From the NCBI GenBank assembly GCA_964446585.1, contig CAYUPI010000003.1:1-64000 (forward strand): DNA of 64,000 nucleotides. Direction: 5' to 3'. Shown one piece after another: positions 52,033 to 61,240 of the stretch. The DNA comes from CAYUPI01 sp964446585 (GTDB taxonomy: Bacteria > Verrucomicrobiota > Verrucomicrobiia > Limisphaerales > UBA8199). The position numbers and the translations under genes were made by a program. The notes under the pieces are model-generated. The model was not told the DNA's origin and did no database searches. It saw only the letters and a list, made by a program, of their open reading frames with translations. Numbering within the stretch: the first letter of the stretch is position 1; every line of letters begins with the position of its first letter.

Positions 52033-52958
52033 AGACTGCCCTCCGTCTCCGCCAAGATGAATGATTTCTCGCCGCGCTCGCCGAGATAGCTGATAAACGC
52101 ATCTTCGAGACTCAGCGGCACCGTCTCCAGACTCGCTGGATTCAGTGAGCGCAAAGCTTTCTCCGTAGCGCCGTTATAGTGGACGCAGGTCAGCCGCAAT
52201 TCTCCCTCGCTTCGAAACGCCTGGAGCAATCCATTAATCTGCGGCAGAGCCGGCGGCGCTCCGGCAAACGTGAGCCGTACTTCCTGGACGCTGTGTCGGA
52301 ATTTTTCGAGTGAGCAGCAAGCGCGCAACACACTGTGGTCCAGCACCGCAATGTAATCCGCCACCCGCTCGACATCCGCCAATTGATGGGAGGAGAAGAA
52401 AATCGTGCGGTCCGCTCGCCGCGTGAGATAAATCATCGATTCAACCAGCGACCGTCGCGCGACAGGATCCAGCCCCAGCGCAGGATCATCCAGAATCAAC
52501 ACTTCCGGCTCCGGCGCCAGCGTCAACGCCAGACAAAGGCCCGCCCGTTCGCCACGAGACAAGCTCTTCACCCGGTTTTCCGGCTTGAGGCCAAAATGAC
52601 CGATCACTCCGTGAAAAACCTTGTCGTTCCATTTCGGAAAAAACTGCGATTGAAAATCTCGGCATTCGTGCACATTCATCCAGCCATACAACTGATGTTC
52701 CTCGGTCAGATAGCCGATGCGGGCGCGTGCTTCCGGCGGCAACGCGCGAATATCATGACCGAGAATGCTTCCGCTCCCTCGCGTTGGCCGCAGCAAACCC
52801 AGCAACATGCGAATCGTCGTCGTCTTGCCGGAACCGTTTCGGCCAAGGAATGCGAAGACGCTGCCCCGCGGCACATCGAGGGTTAGCTCATAGACAGCGG
52901 CCTTGGCGCCGAAGTAGCGCGTTAAGCCCTGCGCCTTGATCACCGACTGTTCATTCAT
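52029..52958 (-). CDS. ABC transporter ATP-binding protein (YtrB-like)
   Basis: A 309-residue nucleotide-binding subunit. Walker A GRNGSGKTT (39-47), signature LSRGE (133-137), Walker B LILDDP (155-159) and switch H in FFSSHQL. The residue after the Walker B Asp is D158 instead of the usual catalytic Glu, as seen in several regulator-linked ATPases, so hydrolysis may be slow. The ATG at 52958 overlaps the GntR stop and is preferred over 52985. It energises the permease encoded next. Confidence 0.92.
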   Translation of the reverse strand: MNEQSVIKAQGLTRYFGAKAAVYELTLDVPRGSVFAFLGRNGSGKTTTIRMLLGLLRPTRGSGSILGHDIRALPPEARARIGYLTEEHQLYGWMNVHECRDFQSQFFPKWNDKVFHGVIGHFGLKPENRVKSLSRGERAGLCLALTLAPEPEVLILDDPALGLDPVARRSLVESMIYLTRRADRTIFFSSHQLADVERVADYIAVLDHSVLRACCSLEKFRHSVQEVRLTFAGAPPALPQINGLLQAFRSEGELRLTCVHYNGATEKALRSLNPASLETVPLSLEDAFISYLGERGEKSFILAETEGSL

Positions 52959-53353
52959 TGTTTGCCTCCTTTCACTGGTTTCCATTGTTGAAGCTTCTTT
53001 TTTAGCGCCTGTTCAACGTCCTCCGCCGTAAAATCCAGACTGATCGCCTCGCCGATGAGCGAATCAATTAACGGTTCAAGCCGCCGCCACCCCTCTTCTC
53101 GTGTGAACACTTTTCGCTTCCGAATAATGAATACCCCCCGCCCCGCCCTCGATGCAATGACTCCCTCCCGTGCCAGGTCCGCGTAAGCCCGCGCCACGGT
53201 ATTCGGATTTACGACCAACTCCTCTGCCAGCGCGCGGACACTCGGCAATTGCACGTCCACCTCGAGCTTGCCTGTCGCAACAGCCAGCCGCACCTGGTCG
53301 GTAATCTGACGATAGATCGGCGTCGCGGAACCTGTACTGATGACGAATTTCAT
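52955..53353 (-). CDS. GntR-family (YtrA subfamily) transcriptional repressor
   Basis: A 132-residue regulator. The N-terminal winged helix-turn-helix of the GntR class is clear: TPIYRQITDQVRLAVATGKL, LPSVRALAEELVVNPNTVAR and the wing GVIASRAGRGVFII. A short C-terminal helical dimerisation region without an effector domain is characteristic of YtrA types, which usually control adjacent ABC transporters. It is the first gene of the operon, with ATGA overlaps to both downstream genes. A perfect inverted repeat in its promoter is the likely operator. Confidence 0.92.
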   Translation of the reverse strand: MKFVISTGSATPIYRQITDQVRLAVATGKLEVDVQLPSVRALAEELVVNPNTVARAYADLAREGVIASRAGRGVFIIRKRKVFTREEGWRRLEPLIDSLIGEAISLDFTAEDVEQALKKKLQQWKPVKGGKQ

Positions 53354-53366
53354 GCCAACACCTAAG

Positions 53367-53387
53367 TGTACTACTACAATTAGTACA
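53367..53387. promoter_or_regulatory. Inverted-repeat operator of the GntR operon
   Basis: TGTACTA, a 7-nt spacer and TAGTACA form a perfect 7-7-7 inverted repeat 14 bp before the GntR start codon. A consensus -35 box TTGACA lies on the minus strand at 53391-53396, so the repeat covers the spacer and -10 region. Binding of the repressor here would block transcription of its own operon, as in other YtrA systems. Confidence 0.75.
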
Positions 53388-53695
53388 GTTTGTCAAATAT
53401 GAAATTGGTTTTCGTCAGTTTCATCCCTCTTCGGTCTACCATCTTACGCCAACCTAAGAACGATGACGTTGGCAATAAGTTACAAGTATTTACGCAATGT
53501 TCTACGAGCGTCCGATGCCCACGAGTAAAAACAATCACTCCAATGCTCTTCTCGAAATGTAGTGCTGCCCGCATGGATGCCTGGGCAGGCGGACGGAGCG
53601 ATGGGCGTCCGGGCTATTATCAGGTCACCCTTCCAGGGTTTTTCGGGTTTCGAACAGAGAAGCGAGAATGTGCGCGAGCAAGTCGGGCTCCGACG
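53388..53695. other. Intergenic region upstream of the GntR operon
   Basis: About 300 bp. It contains the TTGACA -35 box of the GntR operon at its left end. I see no gene or further motif in the rest, apart from a small GCCTG-GG-CAGGC hairpin near 53578. Confidence 0.4.
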
Positions 53696-54529
53696 CTACA
53701 ACTGAAGCACCCGATAGAATCGCCGCGGTTCTGTGATTAATATGGGGTCGCGGACGCATTGGGTGGTATTGGTGGCTTGAACGGACTGCCCAAGATTCGT
53801 CCAGGTACTGTTGGATAGCCCTGAACTATACTGGACCTGGTATGTCCGGTTGGATTGTGAAGGCCAACAGATTTCCACCTCCGAGAATCGGATGGTTAGC
53901 AGCGGACCTTGCCCCACACTTACGGAAAATGAGCCGGTGTTGTTGGCCCAGCCATAAAGGTCCATGGTCCCGAGGAATAGTCGAGTCGCACCGGCTGGCG
54001 CAACCACACGCTGAACCGTCCCATTCGTTGTGAGACCATCACCGATAAAAAAAGGTTGCTTCAACTGGGGTGACAAAACGGAGTAATTGCGGCTTGCCTC
54101 GCTGCTGAAATCCAAGGCTGGAGGTGCGGGTGTACTATCTGGCTGATCAGGTCCAAGGAACACGCCAACGAGTGCTTCAAACGGAGCCGTCAAACTGGAA
54201 ATACCATTTTCAGCACCTGCATAGTGGGTGGCGAGGTCGGTGGTATGACCATCGGGTCCTGAGGACGACGGAATTCCGCGGCTTACCAGACCTGAGGCAG
54301 TGAACGTAAACTCAGCTCCGGAGGTGATTGGCACCTCGGTGACCTGTACTGGAGACTGTGCCGGCGCTGTGTCATAGCCTCCGTTGTAGTAGTCGTAACT
54401 TGCCGTCGTACCGTTGGGCATTCCTGCAAGCCAGGGATTGGCCGAACCCGGGACGGTGGCGGCCCCCGCATTCGCAGCCGAGCCGAGAATCAAGACGCTG
54501 CCCAGGAGAACAGGAAGCCGGGGCATCAT
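53696..54529 (-). CDS. Secreted lectin-like protein with FYR-type C-terminal domain (277 aa)
   Basis: The ATG at 54529 gives a signal peptide (MMPRLPVLLGSVLILGSAANAGA). The middle resembles PA-IL/LecA-like galactose-binding folds (DLATHYAGAENGISSLTAPF, ATRLFLGTMDLYGWANNTGS), with the GxFL...FLGxxD pattern. The last 65 or so residues (LSNSTWTNLGQSVQ...EPRRFYRVLQL) form the same kind of C-terminal domain as in the gene at 25145. It probably binds glycans outside the cell. The assignment rests on motif resemblance only. Confidence 0.65.
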   Translation of the reverse strand: MMPRLPVLLGSVLILGSAANAGAATVPGSANPWLAGMPNGTTASYDYYNGGYDTAPAQSPVQVTEVPITSGAEFTFTASGLVSRGIPSSSGPDGHTTDLATHYAGAENGISSLTAPFEALVGVFLGPDQPDSTPAPPALDFSSEASRNYSVLSPQLKQPFFIGDGLTTNGTVQRVVAPAGATRLFLGTMDLYGWANNTGSFSVSVGQGPLLTIRFSEVEICWPSQSNRTYQVQYSSGLSNSTWTNLGQSVQATNTTQCVRDPILITEPRRFYRVLQL

Positions 54530-55110
54530 AGTGACTATTCTGGCAGGCCGGGCGCGTGTGTCAAGTGCCTGCTGGGCCCTACCGGCTCGCGGATTTCGGA
54601 CCCGGCAAAGAACAGAAGTTCGCAAAGGAAACTAAGGGCGGAAGCCTCAATCAACAGACTCTATGGCGGGCAAGGGAACGGGGTCCCAAACGCACGGAAA
54701 GATTTCCATTCTAAAGGCAACTGAGTGCAATGTGTGGATTGCTTCAAGAGCTGATTTGGCATGGTGCAACCGCTTTCAGGGTTGCGGAATCTTGCCGAAT
54801 GATTTCCCAGGGTAGCGACATTCGAATGCAGAGTGCAGAGTGCGGAATGCGGAGTAGCAAACCGTCAAGAGCGTCGCAACCGCTGGGTTGATATGTAGGA
54901 CCCCGTTGGGGTTGTACAACAGAGCAAATGGGGAAAAGCTAACCCTCCGTCGCCGAGGCTGTGGAGGGCGAGAAGCGGACCCGCCTCCGCCGAAGGCTAC
55001 GGCGAGGCGAGAAGCGGAAAGGGGACGAAGGGACCACGGGGCGACAGACCACAGGACAACAGGACAAAGGGACGGGGGAAAAGGCGGAACCGCTGATCGG
55101 CGGTCAATGA
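54530..55110. other. Repeat-rich intergenic region
   Basis: About 580 bp without a convincing gene. At 54826-54853 there is a GCAGAGTGC/GGAATGC-type direct repeat. At 54950-55020 two imperfect copies of a GCCGAGGC...GGCGAGAAGCGG unit follow each other. These resemble the degenerate dispersed repeats elsewhere in the window. Confidence 0.5.
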
Positions 55111-56448
55111 TCAGGGATCGGTGTTTTTCTGTTTTCCTCGAGCGTGGGCTCGGTACGAGTTCGCGGCCAACGAGACACAAATGAGTTCCCGATCGTTTCG
55201 AGCGTAAACGTTTTGATGAGCAAAAGCGGGGGCGGCCCAGGCAACTTTTCGGCCGCCAAACGGCGAGGTTGGCTCGATCAATTTCGCGCGGCTGATTTCC
55301 TCGTAGCCGCGAGGGGTCAAATGGGCCTGAATGAGTTCGCCGCGGTCGTTAAAGAGAAAAGTGGAATCCCCGTGCGCGGTCACGTGTATGCTCGCCCCAT
55401 TTGCCAAATCGGTCAGAGTGTCGGTCTTCCAGATTTCCTCACCGGTGGCCGCATTCAGGCAGACGAAGGCCCCGCCCGTTTTGGCGCTGTAAACATGCTC
55501 ACCCAACAGCAGACCGGTGGAGGTATCGCTTAAGATCCGACGGGAAACGCCCTGGCCTTCGGGCCAGAGCGTTCTGGCGGCGGGCCGCTCCTCGTCGAGT
55601 TGGAACATCCATCCGCCGACGAGCAAATAGTTGTTTTGAAAAACCGGGGTGGACACGCCCGCGGTGCCGGGAGAGCCGCCGGTGCTGGTGGCTTCCCGCC
55701 AATAGACTTTTCCGGTGGCGGGATTGAGCGAGCTGACCGATTGTTGGGTCCAGACGATCAACTGCCGAACTCCTCCGGCATGGATCACAATGGGCGAACT
55801 CCACGTAATGGCTTCGTCGAGCGACCGCCAGACTTCGCGACCGGTATTCCGATCGAGAGCCACGACTCCCGCTCCCGGCTTTCCGCCGAGCAAAAGAAGC
55901 AGCAGATTGCCTTCGAGCAATGGGGAGGTGTCCACCGAAGTTCCCGCTATCTGAAATTCCTCCTTGAGGTCCTTTTTCCAGAGGAGTTTGCCATGCGAGG
56001 TTTCCAGGCAAACGAGGTTTCCAAAGAGATCGAGCGCATAGATTTTCCCGTTCCGCACAATGGGTGTGGCACCGGGCCCGCGCGCCTGGTCTTCCGTGAA
56101 AAACCAATCCGGGGCGCTCGTTTCAAAGGAATAGGTCCAGCAGACCTTGCCGGAATCGGCCTCCAGGCATTGAACCCGTTCGCGAAGGATCGGTTTTTTC
56201 ACTTCCGCATCGCTGAGATACACCTCTCCATTCGCAATCACTGGGCTGGAATATCCCATGGCGATGGGCGAGCGCCAGAGGACTTTGAGTCCGGTACGGG
56301 GAAGCTTTTCGACGATGCCCGGTTCGGTCCAGGCGGCATCGCGATTGGGTCCGCGCCATTGGGGCCAGTCGGCTGCGAAGAGTTGGCCGGCCCCGAACAG
56401 GGCGAGGGACAAGTAACAGGCCGTGGAGTGGGCATGGGCAACTTGCAC
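55111..56448 (-). CDS. PQQ-binding-like beta-propeller protein, exported
   Basis: About 445 residues. The GTG at 56448 is chosen because GGAGG lies 9 nt before it and the frame then opens with a signal peptide (ACYLSLALFGAGQLFAADW). The mature protein begins WPQWRGPNRDAAW, typical of the family. It continues with pyrrolo-quinoline quinone-like repeats (GKIYALDLFGNLVCLETSHGKLLWKKDL, RNTGREVWRS, AATGEEIWKT). It is more likely a structural or BamB-like propeller than an active dehydrogenase, since no haem or PQQ-ligand signature is evident. It starts 8 bp after the amidohydrolase stop, forming an operon. Confidence 0.88.
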   Translation of the reverse strand: MQVAHAHSTACYLSLALFGAGQLFAADWPQWRGPNRDAAWTEPGIVEKLPRTGLKVLWRSPIAMGYSSPVIANGEVYLSDAEVKKPILRERVQCLEADSGKVCWTYSFETSAPDWFFTEDQARGPGATPIVRNGKIYALDLFGNLVCLETSHGKLLWKKDLKEEFQIAGTSVDTSPLLEGNLLLLLLGGKPGAGVVALDRNTGREVWRSLDEAITWSSPIVIHAGGVRQLIVWTQQSVSSLNPATGKVYWREATSTGGSPGTAGVSTPVFQNNYLLVGGWMFQLDEERPAARTLWPEGQGVSRRILSDTSTGLLLGEHVYSAKTGGAFVCLNAATGEEIWKTDTLTDLANGASIHVTAHGDSTFLFNDRGELIQAHLTPRGYEEISRAKLIEPTSPFGGRKVAWAAPAFAHQNVYARNDRELICVSLAANSYRAHARGKQKNTDP

Positions 56449-56455
56449 ACAGAGC

Positions 56456-57934
56456 TCAGCCTCCGATCGGCGCCGCCGGTTTTTTCCCGCGCTCGGGTTT
56501 CCAAACCCAGCCGTACTGCGTGTTGGCAGGTTGCGGCGCGTTCTCATACTCCTGTTTGAAAGCGGTGAGTTTGTCCGTTTTGATCGCCTTGCGCGAGGTT
56601 TTGACATCCACGCCGAAAAGCTTCGCGGCATTCAGGCCGAAGATTTTGTCTTTAACCGTGTCGGTGAGCTGCGGGTAATGATATTTCTCGATCAATTCCT
56701 CTTTGATCTTCAATCGACGCAACCGGACGATCTGGCTTTGGGGACTGCCGCCCCAAATTGAATCCGTGCCCCAAAGAATCCTCTCTTCGCCGCCGGGCAC
56801 CTGAAGCATTTGGCCGAGCATGTGCATGCAAACTTCCGGCGCGTAGGCGGAGGTTTGACCGAACGTGCTGCCCAGCTCGAAGTAAATGTTCTTCACGCCC
56901 GGATTTTCGTTGCACATTTTGAGCACATCGCTGATCCACGGAATGTCCTGCGGATTTGAGGTTTTCTTTTCGTCATCGCGTAACGGCATGAAACCACGAA
57001 AGCCGGAGTGATAGAGGATGAAATTCAATTTCGGAAAATCTTTCGCCGCCTTGAGCACGTCGCGCGGACGGCAATGTTCCTCATTCAGCAGTCCGAGGGG
57101 CAATCCCTTGTGCACGCAAACGTTTCGCACACCCAGCTTCAGCGTCTTTTCCCAGAACGGATAGGCGACCTTTTCATCGTCCAGCCACCAGGCATTCTTC
57201 CCGATCTCAGCACCGGTGTACATCTTCCAGGCATCGATCTTGAGTGTTCTGACCTGCCGTTCCATCTCATCCAACTCGGAAGCGCCGAGGTTTGGCCGCA
57301 ACAACCCGTGGCTTAACACACGCTTCGAACCCGCGAGGTCGTTGACGTGCTTGCGCGTGGCCACCATGAGGTCCGGCGGCAACGGGTTTTTGTTCCATTC
57401 GGCGGTAGGAACGCCACTGATGATGGCCATGACGGTGTCGCTGTCGAAAAAGATCTCTTTGACGTAGTGGTCGAGATTGAGAAGTTCAAGTGAGCCTTTC
57501 AAATCGGCCGCTTCGCGGCGAAACGAGCGGAGCAAGTTCAGCAAACCCTGTCCGTCCGGGGTATTGGCATACCAGGCAGGCTCAACATCGACATGGTGCG
57601 TCTGCACGTCGAAGATGAACTGGTTCTTCGGCCATTTTTCGGTGTAGGCTTTCTGGTCTTTGATTTCAGCAGCATCGACGTCAAAGCATTTGCCGTAAAC
57701 CTCGTTCAGGGCCACCAGTCCGGCGGCCATACCGCTGCCGGTGCGAAGAAACTGGCGGCGCGAAAGGCCTTGCGCTTTGGCCGGCTTATCCGCGAGCTCT
57801 AACGTCAGCGCCTCGACTTTCTTTTGTTCCAGCGATTGCGGCGGCGGGATGAACTCCTCGTTCGAGGCGATTTGAGTTGGGATTGGAAATGGCGCTTCCA
57901 ACCGAGCGTCAATCTGGCATCGGCGAATCCACAT
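56456..57934 (-). CDS. Amidohydrolase-family protein, Tat-exported (492 aa)
   Basis: A Tat motif SRRQFLRTGSGMAAGL begins near residue 58, after a long N-terminal stretch. The amidohydrolase_2 TIM-barrel signatures are QTHHVDVEP (near the first metal site), NVCVHKG, FILYHSGFRGF and the C-terminal WGTDSIWGG. It should hydrolyse or decarboxylate a small ring or amide substrate in the periplasm; the substrate is unknown. The upstream ATG at 57934 leaves an unusually long pre-signal segment, so the true start could lie downstream. It is the first gene of an operon with the PQQ-like protein. Confidence 0.85.
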   Translation of the reverse strand: MWIRRCQIDARLEAPFPIPTQIASNEEFIPPPQSLEQKKVEALTLELADKPAKAQGLSRRQFLRTGSGMAAGLVALNEVYGKCFDVDAAEIKDQKAYTEKWPKNQFIFDVQTHHVDVEPAWYANTPDGQGLLNLLRSFRREAADLKGSLELLNLDHYVKEIFFDSDTVMAIISGVPTAEWNKNPLPPDLMVATRKHVNDLAGSKRVLSHGLLRPNLGASELDEMERQVRTLKIDAWKMYTGAEIGKNAWWLDDEKVAYPFWEKTLKLGVRNVCVHKGLPLGLLNEEHCRPRDVLKAAKDFPKLNFILYHSGFRGFMPLRDDEKKTSNPQDIPWISDVLKMCNENPGVKNIYFELGSTFGQTSAYAPEVCMHMLGQMLQVPGGEERILWGTDSIWGGSPQSQIVRLRRLKIKEELIEKYHYPQLTDTVKDKIFGLNAAKLFGVDVKTSRKAIKTDKLTAFKQEYENAPQPANTQYGWVWKPERGKKPAAPIGG

Positions 57935-58366
57935 AGGCTTTCTGCACGCAAGGTGACAAACCGTCCGCCAGCGTCAAGCACCCAAAGCAGCAACGTGCAC
58001 TGTGGCTCGGCACCAATCCAGGGTCAGGTGCCTCGAAGAGGCTAGAACGCACGCAAACATGCAACCGCCTGCAATCGTTCTTTCTTGCGCGTGGTGCCTG
58101 TGTCGTCGTTCTCAACACGATCCTTAAACGAGGATCCGGGTGCGCTTCTCCGAGTTGAAAATTGGTCCGGCAGATCGTATCTTAGAGCACTCAGAGGGGG
58201 CCTTCCTGAAAGCGCAATATATGGGCATTTTGAAGGGGAAATTCTACAACTAATGGTGTTTTTCAGGGGTTTTTCACCTGAAATATTTATTGTGTTTGGC
58301 GGCCTTTTTTTCTAAACTTTTTGACTCGAAAACGGATGGCGAAAAGGCCCAATCCGCCCGATTTTT
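57935..58366. other. Intergenic region upstream of gyrB
   Basis: About 430 bp between the divergent amidohydrolase and gyrB genes. It must hold both promoters, but no strong -10/-35 pair, DnaA box cluster or hairpin is evident by eye. No ribosome binding site of usual strength precedes the gyrB ATG. Confidence 0.4.
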
Positions 58367-60922
58367 ATGCCTGAGGAAAACGTGTTGGAAGCTGAAGAAA
58401 ATGTGAGTGCGACGCCCGCTGCTACGGGCGAATACGGGGCGGCCCAACTGGGGAAGTTGGAGGGACTGGAGGCGGTCCGCAAGAAGCCCGGGATGTACAT
58501 CGGCGGCACCGATGAGCGTGCTTTGCACCATTGCGTGACCGAAGTGCTCGACAATTCAGTGGACGAATACCTGGCCGGCCAATGCGATCGCATCGACGTG
58601 ACGGTTCACGTGGACGGCTCGATTTCGATCCGGGACAATGGTCGTGGCATCCCCGTGGACCTGCATCCCGAGTACAAGATTCCGGGGGTCGAGCTGGTGC
58701 TGACGACGCTGCATTCCGGCGGCAAGTACGGCCAGGGTGGTTACACTTATTCCGGTGGCACGCATGGGGTGGGCGCCAAGTGTGTGAATGCCGTCTCGGA
58801 ATGGTTCTCGGTCGAAGTCTCGCGCGAGGGCCAGGTTTATCACATGGAGTTCGAGCGCGGGAAGACGACAAAAAAACTCGAGATCATCGGCAAGGCCAAG
58901 GGGACGGGAACGCTCATCACCTTCAAGCCCGATCCCGAGATTTTTCAGGAGACGACCGACTTCAAGGCGGATCGCATCACGCAGCGTTTGCGGGAGCTTG
59001 CATTCCTGAATTCCGGCCTGGAGATCAGTTTCCAGGATGAACGCGCGCAGGGGTCCAAGCCGGAGAGTTATTACTACAAAGACGGCATCGAGCAGTTCGT
59101 CAAACAGCTTAGCAAGGGCAAGCAGGTTCTGCATCCCAAGACCATCTCTTTCCATGGCCGTCGCCCATACGAGTACACCCAGAACGGCGTCGCCCGCAAG
59201 GCGGACATCACCGTGGACGTGGTGATTCAGTACAACGACAGCTATAACGCGCAGGTGTTGGCGTACACCAACACTGTGCACAACCCCGATGGTGGCGCGC
59301 ACCAGGCCGGCTTCCGCTCGGCGCTCACCCGGGCGGTAAACCAGTACGCCAAGCAAAACAATCTGCTCAAGGAAAAGGATCCGCCTGTTACCGGCGACGA
59401 CCTTCTGGAAGGCCTGGTCGCCATCATTTCCATCAAACACCCTGATCCCAAGTTCAACAACCAGCCCAAGGAGAAACTCCTTTCGCCGGAAGTCGAAGGC
59501 ATCGTCAGTTCGGTCACGTACGACGGCCTGATGTCGCATTTCGATGCGAATCCGTCCGTCGCCAAAAGGGTGGTGGATAAGGGGTTGAATGCGGCACGAG
59601 CCCGGGAAGCGGCGCGCAAGGCCCGGGAAGCCGTCCGCAAATCCGCCCTCACTGGCGGTGGGTTACCGGGCAAACTGGCGGACTGCTCCGACCGTGACCC
59701 AGCCCACACCGAGTTGTATATCGTCGAGGGTGACTCCGCCGGCGGCTCGGCCAAGCAAGGCCGCGACCGGAAGTTTCAAGCGATTTTGCCGATTCGGGGC
59801 AAGCTGATTAACGTGGAAAAAGCGCGTCTCGACAAAGTGCTGCAGAACAACGAAATCCGCACGATGATTACCGCTGTTGGCACCGGCATCGGCGACGGCG
59901 ATGGCGAAGGCGCCTTCGATCTGACCAAGCTCCGGTATCACAAGGTCATTATCATGACGGATGCCGATGTGGACGGTTCGCACATTCGCACGCTGTTGCT
60001 CACTTTTTTCTATCGGCAAATGCCCGAGCTGATTAAGCGCGGTTACGTCTATATCGCCCAGCCGCCGCTCTATCAAATTGCGCGGAAAAAGCGCGTTGAA
60101 TATGTGGATGACGACCCTCAGTTGAACCGCATCCTGATCCAGCTCGGCACTGAAGAAGTCCGCCTCCGAAACCTGCAGGACGAGAAGGAACTGTCTCAGA
60201 AGCAATTGAGCGAGGTTCTCGAACTGCTGGAGGCGCTTGACAAATACGCCAACGGACTTCGGAGCAAAGGAGGCGACTTCGCAGTCTATCTGGAGCATCG
60301 GGATTCCCGGACCCATGCGCTGCCACAACATCTGGTAAAGATCCGCGAAGGCAACGAGGAAACCGTTCATTATTTTCTCAGCCGGGAAGACCTGGCCGCT
60401 TTCGGTCGGGAGCATCCCGATTTGAACCTCGGCTTTTCCGGTGAGAAGGAGAGCGACACCTCGGTCGTCGAGAAATCCAAAAACGGAGCGACGCGCCGCG
60501 CGCGGCACGAGGAGCTTTATGAAAGCCACGCCATCAAGGAGTTGCTCGAGAAACTCGCGCGCAAGGGCTTCAGCCTCGATCATTACTCCGCGCAGGACAA
60601 GCCGCTCTTTGAGTTGGTCGAAGGTGAAGGCGAAAAGCAACAGGTGAAACCGCTCTTCTCGACTCCGGAGATTTTGTCGAGCATTAAAGAGATTGGCCGG
60701 CGCGGCTTGCAAATCAAGCGCTTCAAAGGCCTGGGTGAAATGAATCCCAAAGAGCTATTCGAGACCACCATGAACCCGAGGCACCGGAAGTTGCTGCGCA
60801 TCGATCTGACGGATGCGATCGAGGCGGAGGAGATGTTTACCCGGCTGATGGGCGAGGAAGTTGAGCCCCGCCGGCAGTTCATCGAAGACAACGCGCTGAA
60901 TGTCAGGAACCTGGATGTTTGA
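58367..60922 (+). CDS. gyrB: DNA gyrase subunit B
   Basis: An 851-residue ATPase subunit of DNA gyrase. The GHKL ATPase domain shows EAVRKKPGMYIGG, EVLDNSVDEYLAG and the DNGRGIP loop. The transducer domain ends near residue 400. TOPRIM motifs are ELYIVEGDSAGGSAKQGRDR, PIRGKLINVEKA and IIMTDADVDGSHI. A C-terminal GyrB tail includes QIKRFKGLGEMNP. It is slightly longer than the E. coli protein, with extra charged residues around 600-700. It introduces negative supercoils together with GyrA encoded 0.3 kb downstream. Confidence 0.98.
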   Translation: MPEENVLEAEENVSATPAATGEYGAAQLGKLEGLEAVRKKPGMYIGGTDERALHHCVTEVLDNSVDEYLAGQCDRIDVTVHVDGSISIRDNGRGIPVDLHPEYKIPGVELVLTTLHSGGKYGQGGYTYSGGTHGVGAKCVNAVSEWFSVEVSREGQVYHMEFERGKTTKKLEIIGKAKGTGTLITFKPDPEIFQETTDFKADRITQRLRELAFLNSGLEISFQDERAQGSKPESYYYKDGIEQFVKQLSKGKQVLHPKTISFHGRRPYEYTQNGVARKADITVDVVIQYNDSYNAQVLAYTNTVHNPDGGAHQAGFRSALTRAVNQYAKQNNLLKEKDPPVTGDDLLEGLVAIISIKHPDPKFNNQPKEKLLSPEVEGIVSSVTYDGLMSHFDANPSVAKRVVDKGLNAARAREAARKAREAVRKSALTGGGLPGKLADCSDRDPAHTELYIVEGDSAGGSAKQGRDRKFQAILPIRGKLINVEKARLDKVLQNNEIRTMITAVGTGIGDGDGEGAFDLTKLRYHKVIIMTDADVDGSHIRTLLLTFFYRQMPELIKRGYVYIAQPPLYQIARKKRVEYVDDDPQLNRILIQLGTEEVRLRNLQDEKELSQKQLSEVLELLEALDKYANGLRSKGGDFAVYLEHRDSRTHALPQHLVKIREGNEETVHYFLSREDLAAFGREHPDLNLGFSGEKESDTSVVEKSKNGATRRARHEELYESHAIKELLEKLARKGFSLDHYSAQDKPLFELVEGEGEKQQVKPLFSTPEILSSIKEIGRRGLQIKRFKGLGEMNPKELFETTMNPRHRKLLRIDLTDAIEAEEMFTRLMGEEVEPRRQFIEDNALNVRNLDV

Positions 60923-61205
60923 GAAGATCGAAGATTGGGACGAGTCCATTCTGGACGCCGAGGATTATAAAGTCGAGCGTGCGCTGACGAATGCTGGCCT
61001 GGAGGCGATCCACCGCGCCCGGCGCTGCGGTACAGAGTATGTCACTTGGGAAGATGGCCGGGTAAAATCTGTCAGATCAGATCAAACTGCTCCTTACGAG
61101 AAGCGGCTGCTCGAGGACTTAAATCGCCTTAATCGCAAGATCTCAGAGCTCGAGGCCAAACAACCCAATGCTCTCGAATTGAACGGAAAAACCGAAAAGA
61201 CCTAA
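60915..61205 (+). CDS. Small conserved-looking ORF between gyrB and gyrA (96 aa)
   Basis: The ATG at 60915 overlaps the gyrB stop by 8 bp, so translation is coupled. The protein is cytosolic and acidic at the start (MFEKIEDWDESILDAEDYKV). A middle segment reads IHRARRCGTEYVTWEDGRVK and the end is a coiled coil (LLEDLNRLNRKISELEAKQP). No known domain is recognised. Its position inside the gyrase operon suggests a role tied to gyrase or simply shared regulation; the sequence does not decide this. Confidence 0.75.
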   Translation: MFEKIEDWDESILDAEDYKVERALTNAGLEAIHRARRCGTEYVTWEDGRVKSVRSDQTAPYEKRLLEDLNRLNRKISELEAKQPNALELNGKTEKT

Positions 61206-61240
61206 TCGCTGTTCACGGATCACGGATCACGTTTCAACCC

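Noticed and set aside
54826..55020. Possible CRISPR-like or tRNA-containing region in the repeat-rich intergenic DNA
   Set aside because: The repeats are short, imperfect and not regularly spaced, and no cloverleaf or T-loop consensus is present.
58556..60712. Long antisense frames within gyrB (327 and 349 codons)
   Set aside because: Shadows of the highly constrained gyrB coding sequence; no initiation signals or recognisable protein features.
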